Positions 35,070-46,290 of a stretch of DNA of 64,000 nucleotides are shown one piece after another; position 1 is the first letter of the stretch, and each line of letters opens with the position of its first letter. The stretch comes from Filosporella fistucella. Its lineage: Eukaryota; Ascomycota; Leotiomycetes; Helotiales. The translations under genes were made by a program, and so were the position numbers. The stretch is taken from contig JAQJZZ010000012.1 of assembly GCA_030077755.1 (NCBI GenBank), positions 248,001-312,000 of the forward strand, written 5' to 3'. A model generated the notes under the pieces. It did not search any database and was not told the origin of the DNA. It worked only from the letters and a program-made list of their open reading frames with translations.

Positions 35070-37690
35070 GGTTGTAGAAGAGGGGAATTAGAATTATATG
35101 AAAGGTGGTGAAATATGACACAGGAGATGGTAAAACGAGTGAGTGTGTTCCGTACAAGAGAGACAGAACTGAAAAGGAAGAAAATAAAAGGCTTGAAGAA
35201 GCTGGGGATGGAAGAGCTATTTCTAGGACGGTGATCTTTTCATGATGGCGTAGGGCAAGGGAGGAGGTAAAAGTAGGTAGAGAGAGAGGTAGACGCACAG
35301 TCCGTATTGCTTCTCGACTAGCAAGATTAGGTTGTGCCGTTGTAGCAGCCGTAGACCAGGCTTTCTGAACCGGCACCTCCTGACCGTCTGATCCTCACCA
35401 ACTTTAGCGGGAGAGTGGTTTTTTGGGTCGCGGAGGAGAGGTGGAGGTGTGCATCAGTGGATGTGACTTGAGTTCTGACGAGTGAGAAGGTGAGGATGAT
35501 TGAGAAAGTGGAGGGTTTGACTGGCTTAGACTGTGGTGGGGAGATGTGGTGGTTGAAGTGTGGAAGTTGTGTAGGGGTTAACAAAGCTAACATGGGTTCT
35601 TGGAGAAAAAGAGGTGGTTTTCGTGCAGGCGCTTGGCTGGATTGGCTCAGGGGCAGTCGCTCGAAGAGGACTAAGTCAGCGCCATCTGCAGGGCCAATCT
35701 TAAATACGAGACTTTCTCACACATAGCATGCTTATGTAAAAACCCGTGCAGCTGCATTACGAGTACCTACAAAAATGCCAGCGACGGTTAGATCGACGAC
35801 AATTTGGGCACATGTCACTTTTTAGACAAACTTCGGGGTAAGCTTGGCTGCCAGGGGATTGAACACGAGATTGTGCATAAGTAGGAAAGAACTTGCACCC
35901 AAGCAGGACAATACGATATCCATCCACATATTGGTCGCTTGGCCTATTGAACGAAAATAGAGAAAATTACAAGATGCAAACAACATACGAGAATCATCAG
36001 GTACAAACCCTAATTTTCGTGATGTCGGGCTGACAGTAATTTCCTGGGGTGTTGACGCTGCGGGAATTAAAGGGGACAATTGGCTGAGTATGGCCCGAGG
36101 CTTATTCCGAGCTGAAAGAGCCATGCTTGTGAACGATCATACAGAATTTCTGCAGGCCTCAAGTCCTCGAGTTGGCAGAGTAACTATTCTCCACATTAAA
36201 ATAATGCAGAGCAGCACATCACATCTACACCGCCAACAGCAGCGCCGAGAGAAAAAGCAGAAGAGATCTTCGATGCATAAGGTATCCTATATTTAGATAT
36301 GCTTAAAAGGGGGCGGGGTGTTTGAAGCTGAGGTGTGTGGAAAGACATCAGATGAACTTTACTTTTCGTCTGGAAAGGCTGAAACGTTACTTGGGATGAA
36401 TAGAATTTAAGGAATGGCACCATCGTGCATTTCAGCAAGAAACTATTCCGCTTAAAAAACTGGCGGGTTGAGCTTGAGGAATAGACGAATAACTTTTCCG
36501 AGCGCAGAAAGATCAACACGAGAAGCCGATGGAACCGCGCATTCGGGAAAAATCTCTTCTTGACTCGTATAGTTTCACGTAGAACATTTGTAGAGAATTG
36601 AATTTGGAGCTCGCGTATAGTGGGGACGAAGATGAGATGAGATGTCTCGTAAAGAGATGGGATGAACCAAGTGAATACAATTGGAACTATCCAAGTTTGC
36701 TTTCAGCGAGATACAATTGAACATAAGAGTGATAGATTAAAGGTAAGAATACAAGAGAGGAAAATGTAGTTTTATACATATCCTGCGCCGCGTTGGAATG
36801 AGGCAGAATGAGTTGAATATTTCCAAAGTGCTGGGCTGGGTCTCGCTTAGATCCGATATCAGATACCTCCATACCTCGGAAATGCAAACATCTCAACATC
36901 TCATTTATTTTTTCCTCACTCACTTTATTAAAGTCTTATAGTCAACCGTAAGCTTCAAATTCTCAATTATGCTCCACACGTGCAACTCACAATCCCTCTT
37001 TCCAATTCACGTCCACTTCCGAATTCCGAATTCCGAACAATTATCCCTCTCACGCAACCCCGCTCCTAGATTCCCGGCTTACTCCAACTGTATACTGCAA
37101 ACTGCAAACACATGTCATACCCCTCCATACATCTACCACCTGACACTCTGCATTCACATTCTCGTTCCCTTGCATATCGATCGTCGTCCATCTGTCATGT
37201 AATCCAGCCAAGTAGCTGCTTACCCTGCACCTGATTCAAATCGTCACATCGCGAACCGCTTCTCGTGTTCGTCGGCTATCTAGTGTAGCCAAGATGAAAG
37301 TTGGAAACTATTTCATCATTTTTTTTTTTTCAATTGAAGTATGCTAAACTTATGCACAATGACCGTTTGGCTTTACGTACTACTTTGAGTGTTGGTTTCT
37401 GAGCGGGAACTTAGTTTAGAGCAAACACTTTGGGTTTAAAAAGCACAAAATACCCAGAAATACGGAAGTTCCCTCTCGGGTGCTAGCCGTACCCCGCTCC
37501 TGACCGAGGGTTTGGGAATAGAAGTGCCACTCCCTTAAACTAGGAAAATTAACCGGGAGACTAAGATAGTTTCCTAGTGTAATATATTGCGAGTGAAACA
37601 CCAAAGCTCGAGTCGTTCATATGTATATTGATAGTAGTCCTTGATATTTTGGGAGAATTGAAAATGGTAATGATTGAGGTTGTGATTAGG
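35070..37690. other. gene-free region upstream of tyrosinase
   Basis: The first bases are the tyrosinase promoter. A 100-codon frame at 35822-36124 (minus) has no domain and I do not call it. There is a short poly-T run near 37318-37330 and an inverted repeat ACTAGGAAA (37539-37547) against TTTCCTAGT (37570-37578) with a 22-nt loop. Confidence 0.4.
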
Positions 37691-37969
37691 CTATTTTTGT
37701 TTTTGTGTTTGGAGTTGTAGATCTAGGTGATCTTGGGATTTAGAGGGCCGGAATTCTCCTGCTTTGAGTGGGGTTTGGAAGCATAGGTTTATTGTGTGGG
37801 GTAGCTTTATGAATGTTACTTCAATGCTGCTGAAGCCGTAGAGCTTGGAGCACTTTGTACAACGACTGGGGAAATTGATACGTTGCTCAAGACAAGCTCT
37901 GTGAGCGGTGTGTCCACAATCAGAGACCCATACATCATCCGTGTTCTCCGCCGAACTACAGTTCACACA
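37691..37969 (-). pseudogene. orphan RING-H2 finger segment (gene fragment or undetected exon)
   Basis: The minus strand encodes about 92 residues with a complete RING-H2 ligand pattern: CVNC, 13 residues, CGHTAHRAC, nine residues, CTKC. This is C-x2-C-x13-C-x-H-x2-H-x2-C-x9-C-x2-C, as in ubiquitin E3 ligases. A stop (TAG) lies immediately upstream in frame and also forms a possible splice acceptor at 37970-37971, so an upstream exon would be needed. None is visible in the AT-rich sequence above it. The remaining ~50 residues have no known domain. It is most likely a remnant; a spliced small gene is possible. Confidence 0.4.
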
Positions 37970-39858
37970 CTATCTGGAGATAAAGGTCAATTTCTTTATA
38001 AGGAGTTTGATATTTATTAGCAAAGTTCTAGGTAGATATTGCTTTTGTACTAAGTCAAGTCAACTTCTATTAAAACTCTTTGAAATAGTTGAGAGTAGCT
38101 GCAGATGAGTTGGGAAACTAGAATTGCTAGATTTATTCTATTACTTGAAGTACCTTTTATACGCCTTATTCTACAATTTGCTATATAATACAATTGTTTA
38201 ATTGGGGTCTTGTTCAAACTTAGTTTGCTAATACTCAATCTCAAGTCCCCTTTGTTATAGTTTATTAAAGCTATTCAAGACATCTTATTATTTGGTAGGA
38301 TATTGGTAAACTTGGCATATTTCAATAAATGGATTAGGTTATGGTAGAGATACTTCGAATTCAGATATATAGTTTTTGGAAAGAATTCAACGCGAGAGGA
38401 ATAATAACAAGGACAAAAAAGGTAATAGATATATCTTTAAAGTTAACTTTTATGTGATTTTCGGATTCAATTCCATAAAAGAAGTCACAAATATCGAAAT
38501 ACTTCATAAGCCTAAGATAAAGTTCATTTTCTTATTCAATATGCCTTCTTCAAAGCTACAAAGTTATAATAATGTTATGTAACTCTAAACTCTTATATTC
38601 ACTTAATGATCTACTTTATATCCTTACAAACATACTTTCCCTCGAATTTGATATATTAATTGACCCGATTATGTGCAGATTTAGCCGAATCCGCATCTAT
38701 ATAACGCACGCTAGGTACCGGAACTATTCTATATTATTACTGAAATCTAAAGCAAGGAGAAACCTTTGGTGAGCTGGAGAGGAGTAGGGTAAAGAGCTTA
38801 AGGTTAGGAGGAAGGAGTGTGGGGCATTGCGTATAATTGGTTATCGTTTGCGGTGTTTTGGAGATAGAGATGTTTGGGTAGGTTTGTGAGTGTATATTCG
38901 GCTTGTTCAATATATAAATATAAAAGTAGTAAAACTATTGCGAACGATTATAACTATCAAATGTCTTCTGCTGTCTGCCGTCCGCCATTGTCGTCTATTG
39001 TCGTCGCCGATAATAACTGTCATTAAGCACTTCCTTCGCCAATAACCAAAACCATCGCTATCTTCGAACGAAATGAAAACTACTCAACCTCAACACTTTT
39101 CACATGTCCATTTATACCCTGGGTTTCTAAGCTACCTTAGTAATCCTCCGAAGTATCCAAAATTGGTAAGAACCAAAGCTTCTCCATCGCGCCACGGTAT
39201 ACAATGTTACTACCTTGCTGGGATTGGACGCATTGGGAGTTCTTTAAGGAGAATTCAAAATGGGGAGATGTAGACGCTGTTATAATTTGGGTTAGGTTGG
39301 AATTAGGAAGGTGGTGGGAAAGGAAGAAAGGACGGATACACTTCAGCCTTGAAACCGAGAGCATAACAGGACTTGAGGATTGAATCTGATTCATGCGAAT
39401 TGGTGCAAGTAAAATTAAGAAGCTTTGAACCGCAATGCTGTAAATCTTGAATCATTATTGCAAAGTGAAGGTTGGAAATCGTGCTTAAGGGTATGTTGAA
39501 ATTTGACAAGACATATCATATCATGAGCTGAATACAATAAAAGAAAATTTAGAGGATACATTGCCAAAACATATGATCAAGTGCTCTGATGACTCGAAAT
39601 TGCATCAAGGAAGTGTAACGTTCCACTGATCCTGCCCATAATTGTATATGCGCGCGGTGGGATTACTCTCCGAGCTGAGGTATCGCGAGCCTTGGCAGGA
39701 CAAACTATCCATTCGCCGACATCATATCCCGTAGGTATGGATACCAAAAAAAGGAAGAAAAAGTTCAAACACCGAGTACCTAGTATACAGTGTCCAGGAA
39801 GGAAGTTAAGAGTGAAAAGTCAACTAATCCATCAACAGTTTCTAAAACCACCCCCAAA
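37970..39858. other. AT-rich gene-free island
   Basis: About 38000-38950 is markedly richer in A+T than its surroundings, with many short frames in all phases and none convincing. This could be old, mutated repeat sequence, but I found no recognisable transposon motif. The last few hundred bases are the promoter region of the nitrilase-family gene. Confidence 0.4.
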
Positions 39859-40809
39859 ATGGATCCTCTTAAAATCACCTGCGCCCAATTCGAAAACAAA
39901 TCAGGCGACAAATCCTACAATATTTCCACTATCGCTCGTCTCTCAAAACAAGCTTCAGCTCAAGGCTCCCAAGTCATCTCTTTCCACGAATGCTGCATTA
40001 CAGGCTACACATTCGCCAAAGACCTCTCCCGAGATGAACTTCTCGCCATCGCTGAGCCCGTTCCTTCAGGACCTAGTACCGAGAAAGTACAAGAGATCGC
40101 ACAAGAGAATAACATCACAATACTAGCAGGATTATTCGAGAAAGACGACGAAGGAAAAATATACAATACCTACATCTGCGTTTCCTCCAACGGCACCTTC
40201 GTGACTAAATACAGAAAACTGCATCCTTTCATCAGCACTTTCCTCTCCCCCGGCAACTCCTACGTAACCTTCGACCTCCTAGGCTGGAAATGCGGTATCC
40301 TGATCTGCTACGACAATAACGTTGTGGAAAACGTGCGTGCTACCGCTCTCCTAGGCGCAGAAATAATATTCATGCCACACGTGACAATGTGTACACCGTC
40401 CACCCGTCCCGGCGCAGGATTCGTCTCTCCTTCTTTATGGCAGAATAGAGAGAATGATCCAACGAGTTTAAGAGAGGAGTTTGAGGGGTTGAAAGGGAGG
40501 AAATGGATAATGAAGTGGTTGCCTGCGAGGGCGTATGATAATGCTGTCTTTGTGGTTTTTACGAATCCGATTGGGATGGATGGAGATCAGGTTAAGAATG
40601 GGAGGAGTATGGTGTTGGATCCGTATGGGGACGTTTTGGTCGAGTGTACGAGTTTGGGTGAGGAGATTCGTACTGCGAGCTGTGGGAGGGAGGGGTTGAA
40701 AAAGGCGGGCGGAGCGAGGTATAGGGAGGCAAGGAGAGTGGAATTGTATAGAGATGTTATTGGGAGAGAGCATGAGGCGAAGTTGAAGGTAAATTGGATT
40801 GAGAAGTGA
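39859..40809 (+). CDS. carbon-nitrogen hydrolase (nitrilase superfamily)
   Basis: A single-exon gene of 316 aa starting at the ATG at 39859 in good context (caaaATGG); an in-frame GTG 69 bases upstream is ignored because the conserved strand begins at MDPLKITCAQFE. The catalytic triad is complete: E44 (SFHECCITGY), K120 (KYRKLHPF) and C150 (ILICYDNN). It should hydrolyse a C-N bond in an amide, carbamoyl or nitrile substrate through a cysteine thioester; the branch cannot be told from sequence alone, and an amidase-like role is more likely than a true nitrilase given the FHE..C-I-T-G-Y text. No targeting signal, so probably cytosolic. Neighbours give no hint of a pathway. Confidence 0.9.
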   Translation: MDPLKITCAQFENKSGDKSYNISTIARLSKQASAQGSQVISFHECCITGYTFAKDLSRDELLAIAEPVPSGPSTEKVQEIAQENNITILAGLFEKDDEGKIYNTYICVSSNGTFVTKYRKLHPFISTFLSPGNSYVTFDLLGWKCGILICYDNNVVENVRATALLGAEIIFMPHVTMCTPSTRPGAGFVSPSLWQNRENDPTSLREEFEGLKGRKWIMKWLPARAYDNAVFVVFTNPIGMDGDQVKNGRSMVLDPYGDVLVECTSLGEEIRTASCGREGLKKAGGARYREARRVELYRDVIGREHEAKLKVNWIEK

Positions 40810-42270
40810 GAGAATGGAATTTGTCGTATATACTGATGGTGGGAGTGAGGCCATGAAAAATGTGATGATGCAAAAGCCAGAATACAGAAACGAAAATAAT
40901 AAAGCAATGGAAATAGATACATATTATTTGTGAACTGAAATTATTTCAGACTCACTACAGACTTTGCTGGAGTACACTTATATAAAGTTGGCCAGCCTCG
41001 CTGAGTGCTCTAGACTCATCTTTGAGAGCGGTGTGAGCTGGAACAGACTGCAGTATGTCCGGAGTGCATCTGCATTGAAATATTACGGGGATGAAAGTAC
41101 GATGTCGGAGAAAACAATACATAGCAGGTCACCCGCTATATCTTGGCCACGAATAGCGGCATTGAGACCGGAAGTTGAGAATGGAAGTTGCCTCTTATAA
41201 GCAATATGCATGTTGAGCCCGACATTTGACAACCAATAATATTTAGGTACAAGTATACATAAATGTATCAACTCGAGTATGGTGAAAGATGCTGCATCAA
41301 ATTCCACATGCTGTGATCGCAATCATCTCTACCCATTCTGTTGACGCAAGGACAGGTAAGATCTCACCTTGCCTCTGCAACCCGCTTTGTATCGCGGATT
41401 TCACGACGACGGAACAGAGCTGGGAAATGTTCAATAGAGAAATCATCATTTTGACAACGCCTTGGAAGCTTCTGTAATAGAGCCCAGTGAAGCTTACGGC
41501 TTCTATGATGAGATACTGCTCAGCAGGTGAAGAAATGGGGACGGTGAAATACGGGAAGACATTTTTTGGGCATGGCAATCTGAAATGGACACATATTACA
41601 CTAGACAAATAGGTCGAGAAAGTAATACCTACCATAGCTTGAACGAAATTCGAGAAAAATGAAGGAGTAGGGGATGCGATGAGCCCCAGTACGAGCAAGC
41701 CGCCTCCTTACAATGGGGTCAGGAGGTTCTACTGAAGGACTTCCTTTAGATGACTCCAGCGAACAGGAAACCCCTTAGCTCGAGTTGCTAACAGTAAGTT
41801 GCTAACGGTAAAAATTAAGGTACTTGGGAGCGAGAAGTTGGCATGAAAGAGGACATTGCAAAGATGCTTGGGAAGTTGTAAAATCGGGGGGGGGGGGGGG
41901 GGGGCTTCAGTTTCAGGTGTGGCGGTGCGATGCGGAAGCCTCATGTTTTGCTTTTGGCTGGTTGCACTCACCTAATTCCAGGCATCCAAGTCCCAAAGCC
42001 TTTTACCAACAATGAACACCTTTCGATAGAAGAATGGCTTGGTATATGAGAACAATTTCTCCTACGAAATCGAAATAATTGTTTCCTGTAGCTTACACCA
42101 GTATCCCGTCTGTCGTGAGATCGTTGACCCTTGAGCAAGCAAGGTGACTAGAACTTTACCTCTCTATCTTACCGCTTACGAAGTTGCAGGCTTAGATATA
42201 AAGCAACCAGAAAGCTATCCCAAGATTTGGCAAGAGGCCCAGGACATCTGGAGCTCTCAATACCGAGTCA
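40810..42270. other. intergenic region with a long G run
   Basis: No supported gene. Frames at 41297-41698 (minus) and 42144-42470 (plus, out of frame with the next gene) lack domains. A 19-base G homopolymer lies at 41886-41904. Confidence 0.4.
41886..41904 (+). repeat. 19-base G homopolymer
   Basis: An uninterrupted run of 19 G residues, flanked by aaatc and cttcag. Such a run can form a G-quadruplex and is prone to length change and sequencing error. Confidence 0.9.
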
Positions 42271-43365
42271 ATGTCAAAGTTTATCAATTTGTTGCAGATA
42301 AAGAAACAAAACCACGAGGATCTCGCTCAGAAAGGCACGTATGCCTCGCAAACAAAATGCGCTCTCCTCAGCAAAATGCCTTACGAAATCCGAATTATGA
42401 TATTCCAACAAGTGATGAGTTCTTGGGCCTGGTCGGAACGCAAACATGTCTTTCTAGAACACCCTACTAACAGTTTCCTCCCATCCAATCCCAAAGCACC
42501 AAATCGATTAATTCAAGCTGATTGTATTCCTGCTTTCGCCACATCATCACCTGAATCCGTTGACCCTTTTACTTGGGTTGCTACCAATTCACTACTCCGT
42601 CACAGCTATTGTACCTCTTCTCATTCAGCATGGGGTTATTCCGATTTGCTTGAACACAAGCATTACCTTGGGTTGTTTATGAGTTGTCGTCAAATGTAAG
42701 TCTTCTGACGGCTTATAGCCATTTCTTATCTGACAAACCACAGATATTCAGAGGCAATGCCACTCTTATACTCCTCATTTATCTTTGACATTCCAAATTA
42801 CAGCTCTCTATCACGGTTCGTCACAATAATCCCGCAACACCATCTCAATCAAATCACCCGCCTTCGTATTTGTTCTCTAGTTGTCCCAGATATCTTTGTA
42901 CATTTTTCGGTGCACAAGGTCCCAGCCAAAGAAGCTCGCCAACAGCAAGCAGAATGGATTCGAATATGCTCTGTATTATCTAGAATGACAGCCTTACAAG
43001 AGCTTCGAATTTCACTATTCAGTGCCTGGCGAGGTATGAGAATGGAGAGAAAGATGCTCACACCACTCAAGAACATCCGGGTTCGGAATGAAAATTTCGT
43101 TATTGATTTACCGTGGCAACCAAATGTTGATACACCTGGTTTATTTTCATACGATGAAATAAGACCTTTCAGGATTGAGAGAAGGATCAAGGAGATCGGG
43201 TCGAGTGAGCAGATGAGTCGTTCTGGAAACTCGAGAAGGAGGAGGAAGAATCCTTCGGAATATGTGGATTTTTGGATACTTTGTTGTCCGTGTATATCGG
43301 TCTATGCCATTGGGCGGCTGACATTGCGATCGATCAAGGAGGGTATTCGTAAAGTAAGAGCATAG
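42271..43365 (+). CDS. DUF7730-domain protein
   Basis: Two exons, 42271-42695 and 42744-43365, joined by a 48-nt intron, give 348 aa. The pattern LLSKMPYEIRIMIFQQVM near residue 35, then a variable region, then CRQIYSEAMPLLYSSFIFDI across the intron, is typical of the abundant fungal DUF7730 proteins, whose start resembles an F-box (LPxEIRxxIY). The remainder carries charged helices (AKEARQQQAEWIRICSVLSRM) and ends in a Cys-rich hydrophobic patch (FWILCCPCISVYAIG). Function is unknown; an adaptor for protein-protein contact is a guess. No signal peptide. Confidence 0.8.
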
Positions 43366-44137
43366 GACTTCAGGGGCGACTCTTGCATCTAAATATGTAT
43401 TTTGAAGTCGTTTGGAGGGCAAGGCTGTACTTGAAGTACAATAAGGTACCTGAGACGTAATCAAACTACAAAAAACAAGAAGATCTAAGGCTTGAGAAGA
43501 CCCAAAGCCAGCGTAGATGAAGGGGAGTTGCAACAAGAGATCGACCATGCGAACGCCCCGAAAATATTGAACGGGCGGTGGATATTCCCCCAAAACATAT
43601 CAACATACCAGTGACCAACTCAGGTAATGGAGTAACTTGCGATCCAAGTCCCGCATCAATTGGCACCATTCAAAGATGTAATTTATCAATATGAGGGTTA
43701 GAAATACTCGACGGGTTTGAGACGTGGGACAGGTCGGCCAGAGCTAAGGTAGCATCAATATGCCGTTTCTTAAAGCCAACAGACAAGCAACTATAGAACC
43801 CACAATTGAGAGGAACGGAAGTAAGAGACCTGACGGTGGTAAAAACTCCCTGCAATTTATTAAAGCCAATCAGTATCGTCCACTGTTCTTTCGAGGATAG
43901 TTGAGTCTATAATGAGTCAGCCACTTGGAGGTTCTCCATTACTTCAACTCCACACAATCTTCCACTCTCAAGCTGAAGGCTGAAATTACTTCACGGTAAA
44001 AGCATGAGATCCTGGAAAAGATGTAAGGTTCGACTAATTGAACCAATCTAGGTTCTTTCCATCAATTGCGACTTGTTAAACATCTGATGTACACTCATCC
44101 CATCCAAAGCGCCTAGTATGCAACACATATAATACAC
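43366..44137. other. spacer between convergent genes
   Basis: It contains the 3' flanks of the DUF7730 gene and the bL19m gene. The short minus-strand frames at 43466-43855 show nothing recognisable. Confidence 0.4.
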
Positions 44138-44868
44138 CTACTTCCTGCCCTTCACCTTTCTCTTTCCACCCTGCTTCTCATCCTTTCCTCCCGCAGCAGC
44201 ACCCCTAACTGCACCCCTATTTCTCTGGTATGCCAGAACAATATTCTGCACACTTCTCATATCATGCTTAGGTTTACGCATGTACGTCAACCTCGCTCTC
44301 CTAGCTCTCTTCTCTCTTCTCTGCACAACTTCAATGCCCTCTACATTTGGACTGTAGATCTTATACCACATCTCCACGCCAACCCGAGTCAGCTCATTGC
44401 GAAGCAGGATCCCGGTGTCTACGCCCCGTCGTCGAATATTGATGCATACGCCTGCGAAAGGGTCACCTGTCTTTAGACGGACGAGTAAAATATCTCCTAC
44501 TTTTGCGGCTTCGGGATTGGCCTTCGAGAAGAGGTGGGAGCGAGCGCCGGTTGGGTCAAGGATAGCGATTTGGTCTCTGGTGAAATCGAGGATGGGCTCT
44601 TTATGAGCTTGTGCGGGAGATGGGGGTGGTGGGAGAGCCTTGATCCTTTTGAAATCTATAACATATCAATACGCATTATTTCTAGTAGAACCGGGGAATT
44701 GAGCGTACGCTTCTTGCTAGCATTCAGAAGGGGTGGGAAATCATGGTCGTGTGAAGGCACTTGACGATATGTACTCAGAGACCTGGACAGGACTTTTTGC
44801 TGACTCGTATGCCGTAATATTGACTTCCAGCAGCTCAAGGGCCGTAGAGTGGGTGTTAAGGTGGCCAT
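44138..44868 (-). CDS. IMG1: mitochondrial large-subunit ribosomal protein bL19m
   Basis: Two exons, 44868-44709 and 44655-44138, give 225 aa. The N-terminus is basic and Ser/Thr-rich without acidic residues (WKSILRHTSQQKVLSRSLSTYRQ), as expected for mitochondrial import. The bL19 core begins at GDILLVRLKTGDPFAGVCI and includes RRRGVDTGILLRNE, VGVEMWYKIYSPNV and RREKRARRARLTYMRKP. It binds the rRNA of the mitochondrial large subunit; the yeast homologue is Img1. A Lys/Gly-rich tail (GGKDEKQGGKRKVKGRK) extends past the core. It is divergently transcribed, 194 bp from the next gene, which also looks mitochondrial. Confidence 0.93.
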
Positions 44869-45062
44869 TATTCGTGCTGGTGAGGATGCGATGTTCGCGA
44901 TGAGCTTGAGAAGTTCAAAAAACCTCGCCTCGCTGTGATTGGTTGCTCCTGACCAACGAGACCCAAAAAATATTCGAGCTTCGAAACGCAGCCTTGCTCT
45001 CACAGCATCTCCCTACAAAAGTCCCAAAATCTTGAAGCTCAATAGAGCTTCCATAAATCACA
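44869..45062. promoter_or_regulatory. bidirectional promoter region, bL19m / mitochondrial protein
   Basis: Only 194 bp separate the two divergent start codons, so both promoters and 5' leaders must share this space. No specific operator was recognised. Confidence 0.7.
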
Positions 45063-46233
45063 ATGAATCCTGCAGCAGTGAGACGAGTTCAATTGCTCTC
45101 CGAATATGGGGCTAGAAGCTTCACTAGGTGCCTGGCGCAACGGACGTTTACCAGCTCTGCATTGAGATTGAAACAAGGTATGGACTGCCAATCCGTCTCT
45201 TATTGGGTTTACTAATTGTGCAGTTGTTCCAACCTTCAAGCCTACCTCTTCTCCTGAACTTGATGCACACCTCGAATATCTTCGAACGAATTCTTTCTTG
45301 ATCAGCCAGCTAAGCAAAGCACAAAAGGATCTCGTCTTGAAACCAAAGAACAAAAAGCTACTTGCTGCAGAGCCAGTTATTGTAACCATCAACGAGGAAG
45401 AATTTCAATTAGTTCCTTTGGACCTGCAAAAGGATATCCCAAATGCCTGGGAGGGTGTGCGTAAAGCGATGGCGATGATGATGGGGAATGATAACCATGG
45501 TTGGGAAAATTTGCCAAACTTGTTACAAGGCGTCAAGAATGTCAGAAAAGGCAGAAGTGTGCCATTAGGAGATACAATGATACTCCAAATCTTACAGCTT
45601 GCGACAAGGTCTGGTCGCCAGGATATCATTCTAGAATGCCTAAGACGAGTTGGTGACACGGGCATGGAATTAAGAAGTGCACGGATTGCGAACTTTGTTA
45701 TGTACTCGCTTTTCCAAAAGGCATTTAGTGCGGAGTGGGAAGCAGGTGAGACTGAGAAAGCTTTAAAATGGGCTGAAATGGTCTATGAGATGCTGGAGGA
45801 CCCTCATCATACCGGCAAACAAGTCTTTGACGAGACGACAAATCCACGAAACAGCACCATCGTAATTGGAATGCTTCTTGAAATATCTGCAATGAGAGCG
45901 ACTCAAAAGCAGGGAGGGAAGGACGAGGATGGAAAGGTGGCATTGTACGCGAACAGACTGTTAAGTACACCAGCAACATTCGATCCTCTGCCTCCATCAA
46001 ACGAAAACGGTCCCTGGTTGTGCAATCAAATCCCGGTCCTCCACGGCATGAGACGCGCCCAAGAAATCCTGGGGCCTCAATCGGCACTCACAAAGGGCTT
46101 GAAGGAAAAGTCGAGTGAGCTTGAAGGACTGATTACTCCCGTACTGGACGAGGTCTCTGGTCTACAAGCATCGAAGCCAGAGAAGGAATTTGCTTCAATA
46201 GCGTTGTATAATAAACTGTTAGGATCATCATAA
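45063..46233 (+). CDS. mitochondrial protein of unknown function
   Basis: Two exons, 45063-45177 and 45224-46233, give 374 aa. The N-terminus (MNPAAVRRVQLLSEYGARSF and on to residue 38) is rich in Arg, Ser and Thr and free of acidic residues for its first dozen, fitting a mitochondrial presequence. The body is helical and mostly soluble, with repeated helix-turn text such as LPNLLQGVKNVRKGRSVPLG, TGMELRSARIANFVMYSL and EKALKWAEMVYEMLEDP, which resembles pentatricopeptide/tetratricopeptide-like solenoids. I recognise no catalytic motif. Sharing a promoter with bL19m suggests a role in mitochondrial gene expression, but that is inference. Confidence 0.85.
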
Positions 46234-46290
46234 ATCGGATTGGAAGCGGTGTTTGAATATGTATGATTAGAAGGGATGTTATGTAACGAC

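Noticed and set aside
35822..36124. 100-codon minus-strand frame with two mildly hydrophobic stretches
   Set aside because: No domain, no splice structure and no neighbour logic; chance length is plausible.
37539..37578. Inverted repeat ACTAGGAAA / TTTCCTAGT
   Set aside because: Nine-base arms with a 22-nt loop occur by chance at this scale, and no flanking duplication or element structure was seen.
42144..42470. Upstream frame overlapping the DUF7730 start
   Set aside because: It is in a different phase, and the family motif starts in the 42271 frame.
46234..46290. 57-bp gap between convergent stops as a special terminator
   Set aside because: Close convergent genes are common in fungi; no distinct signal is visible.
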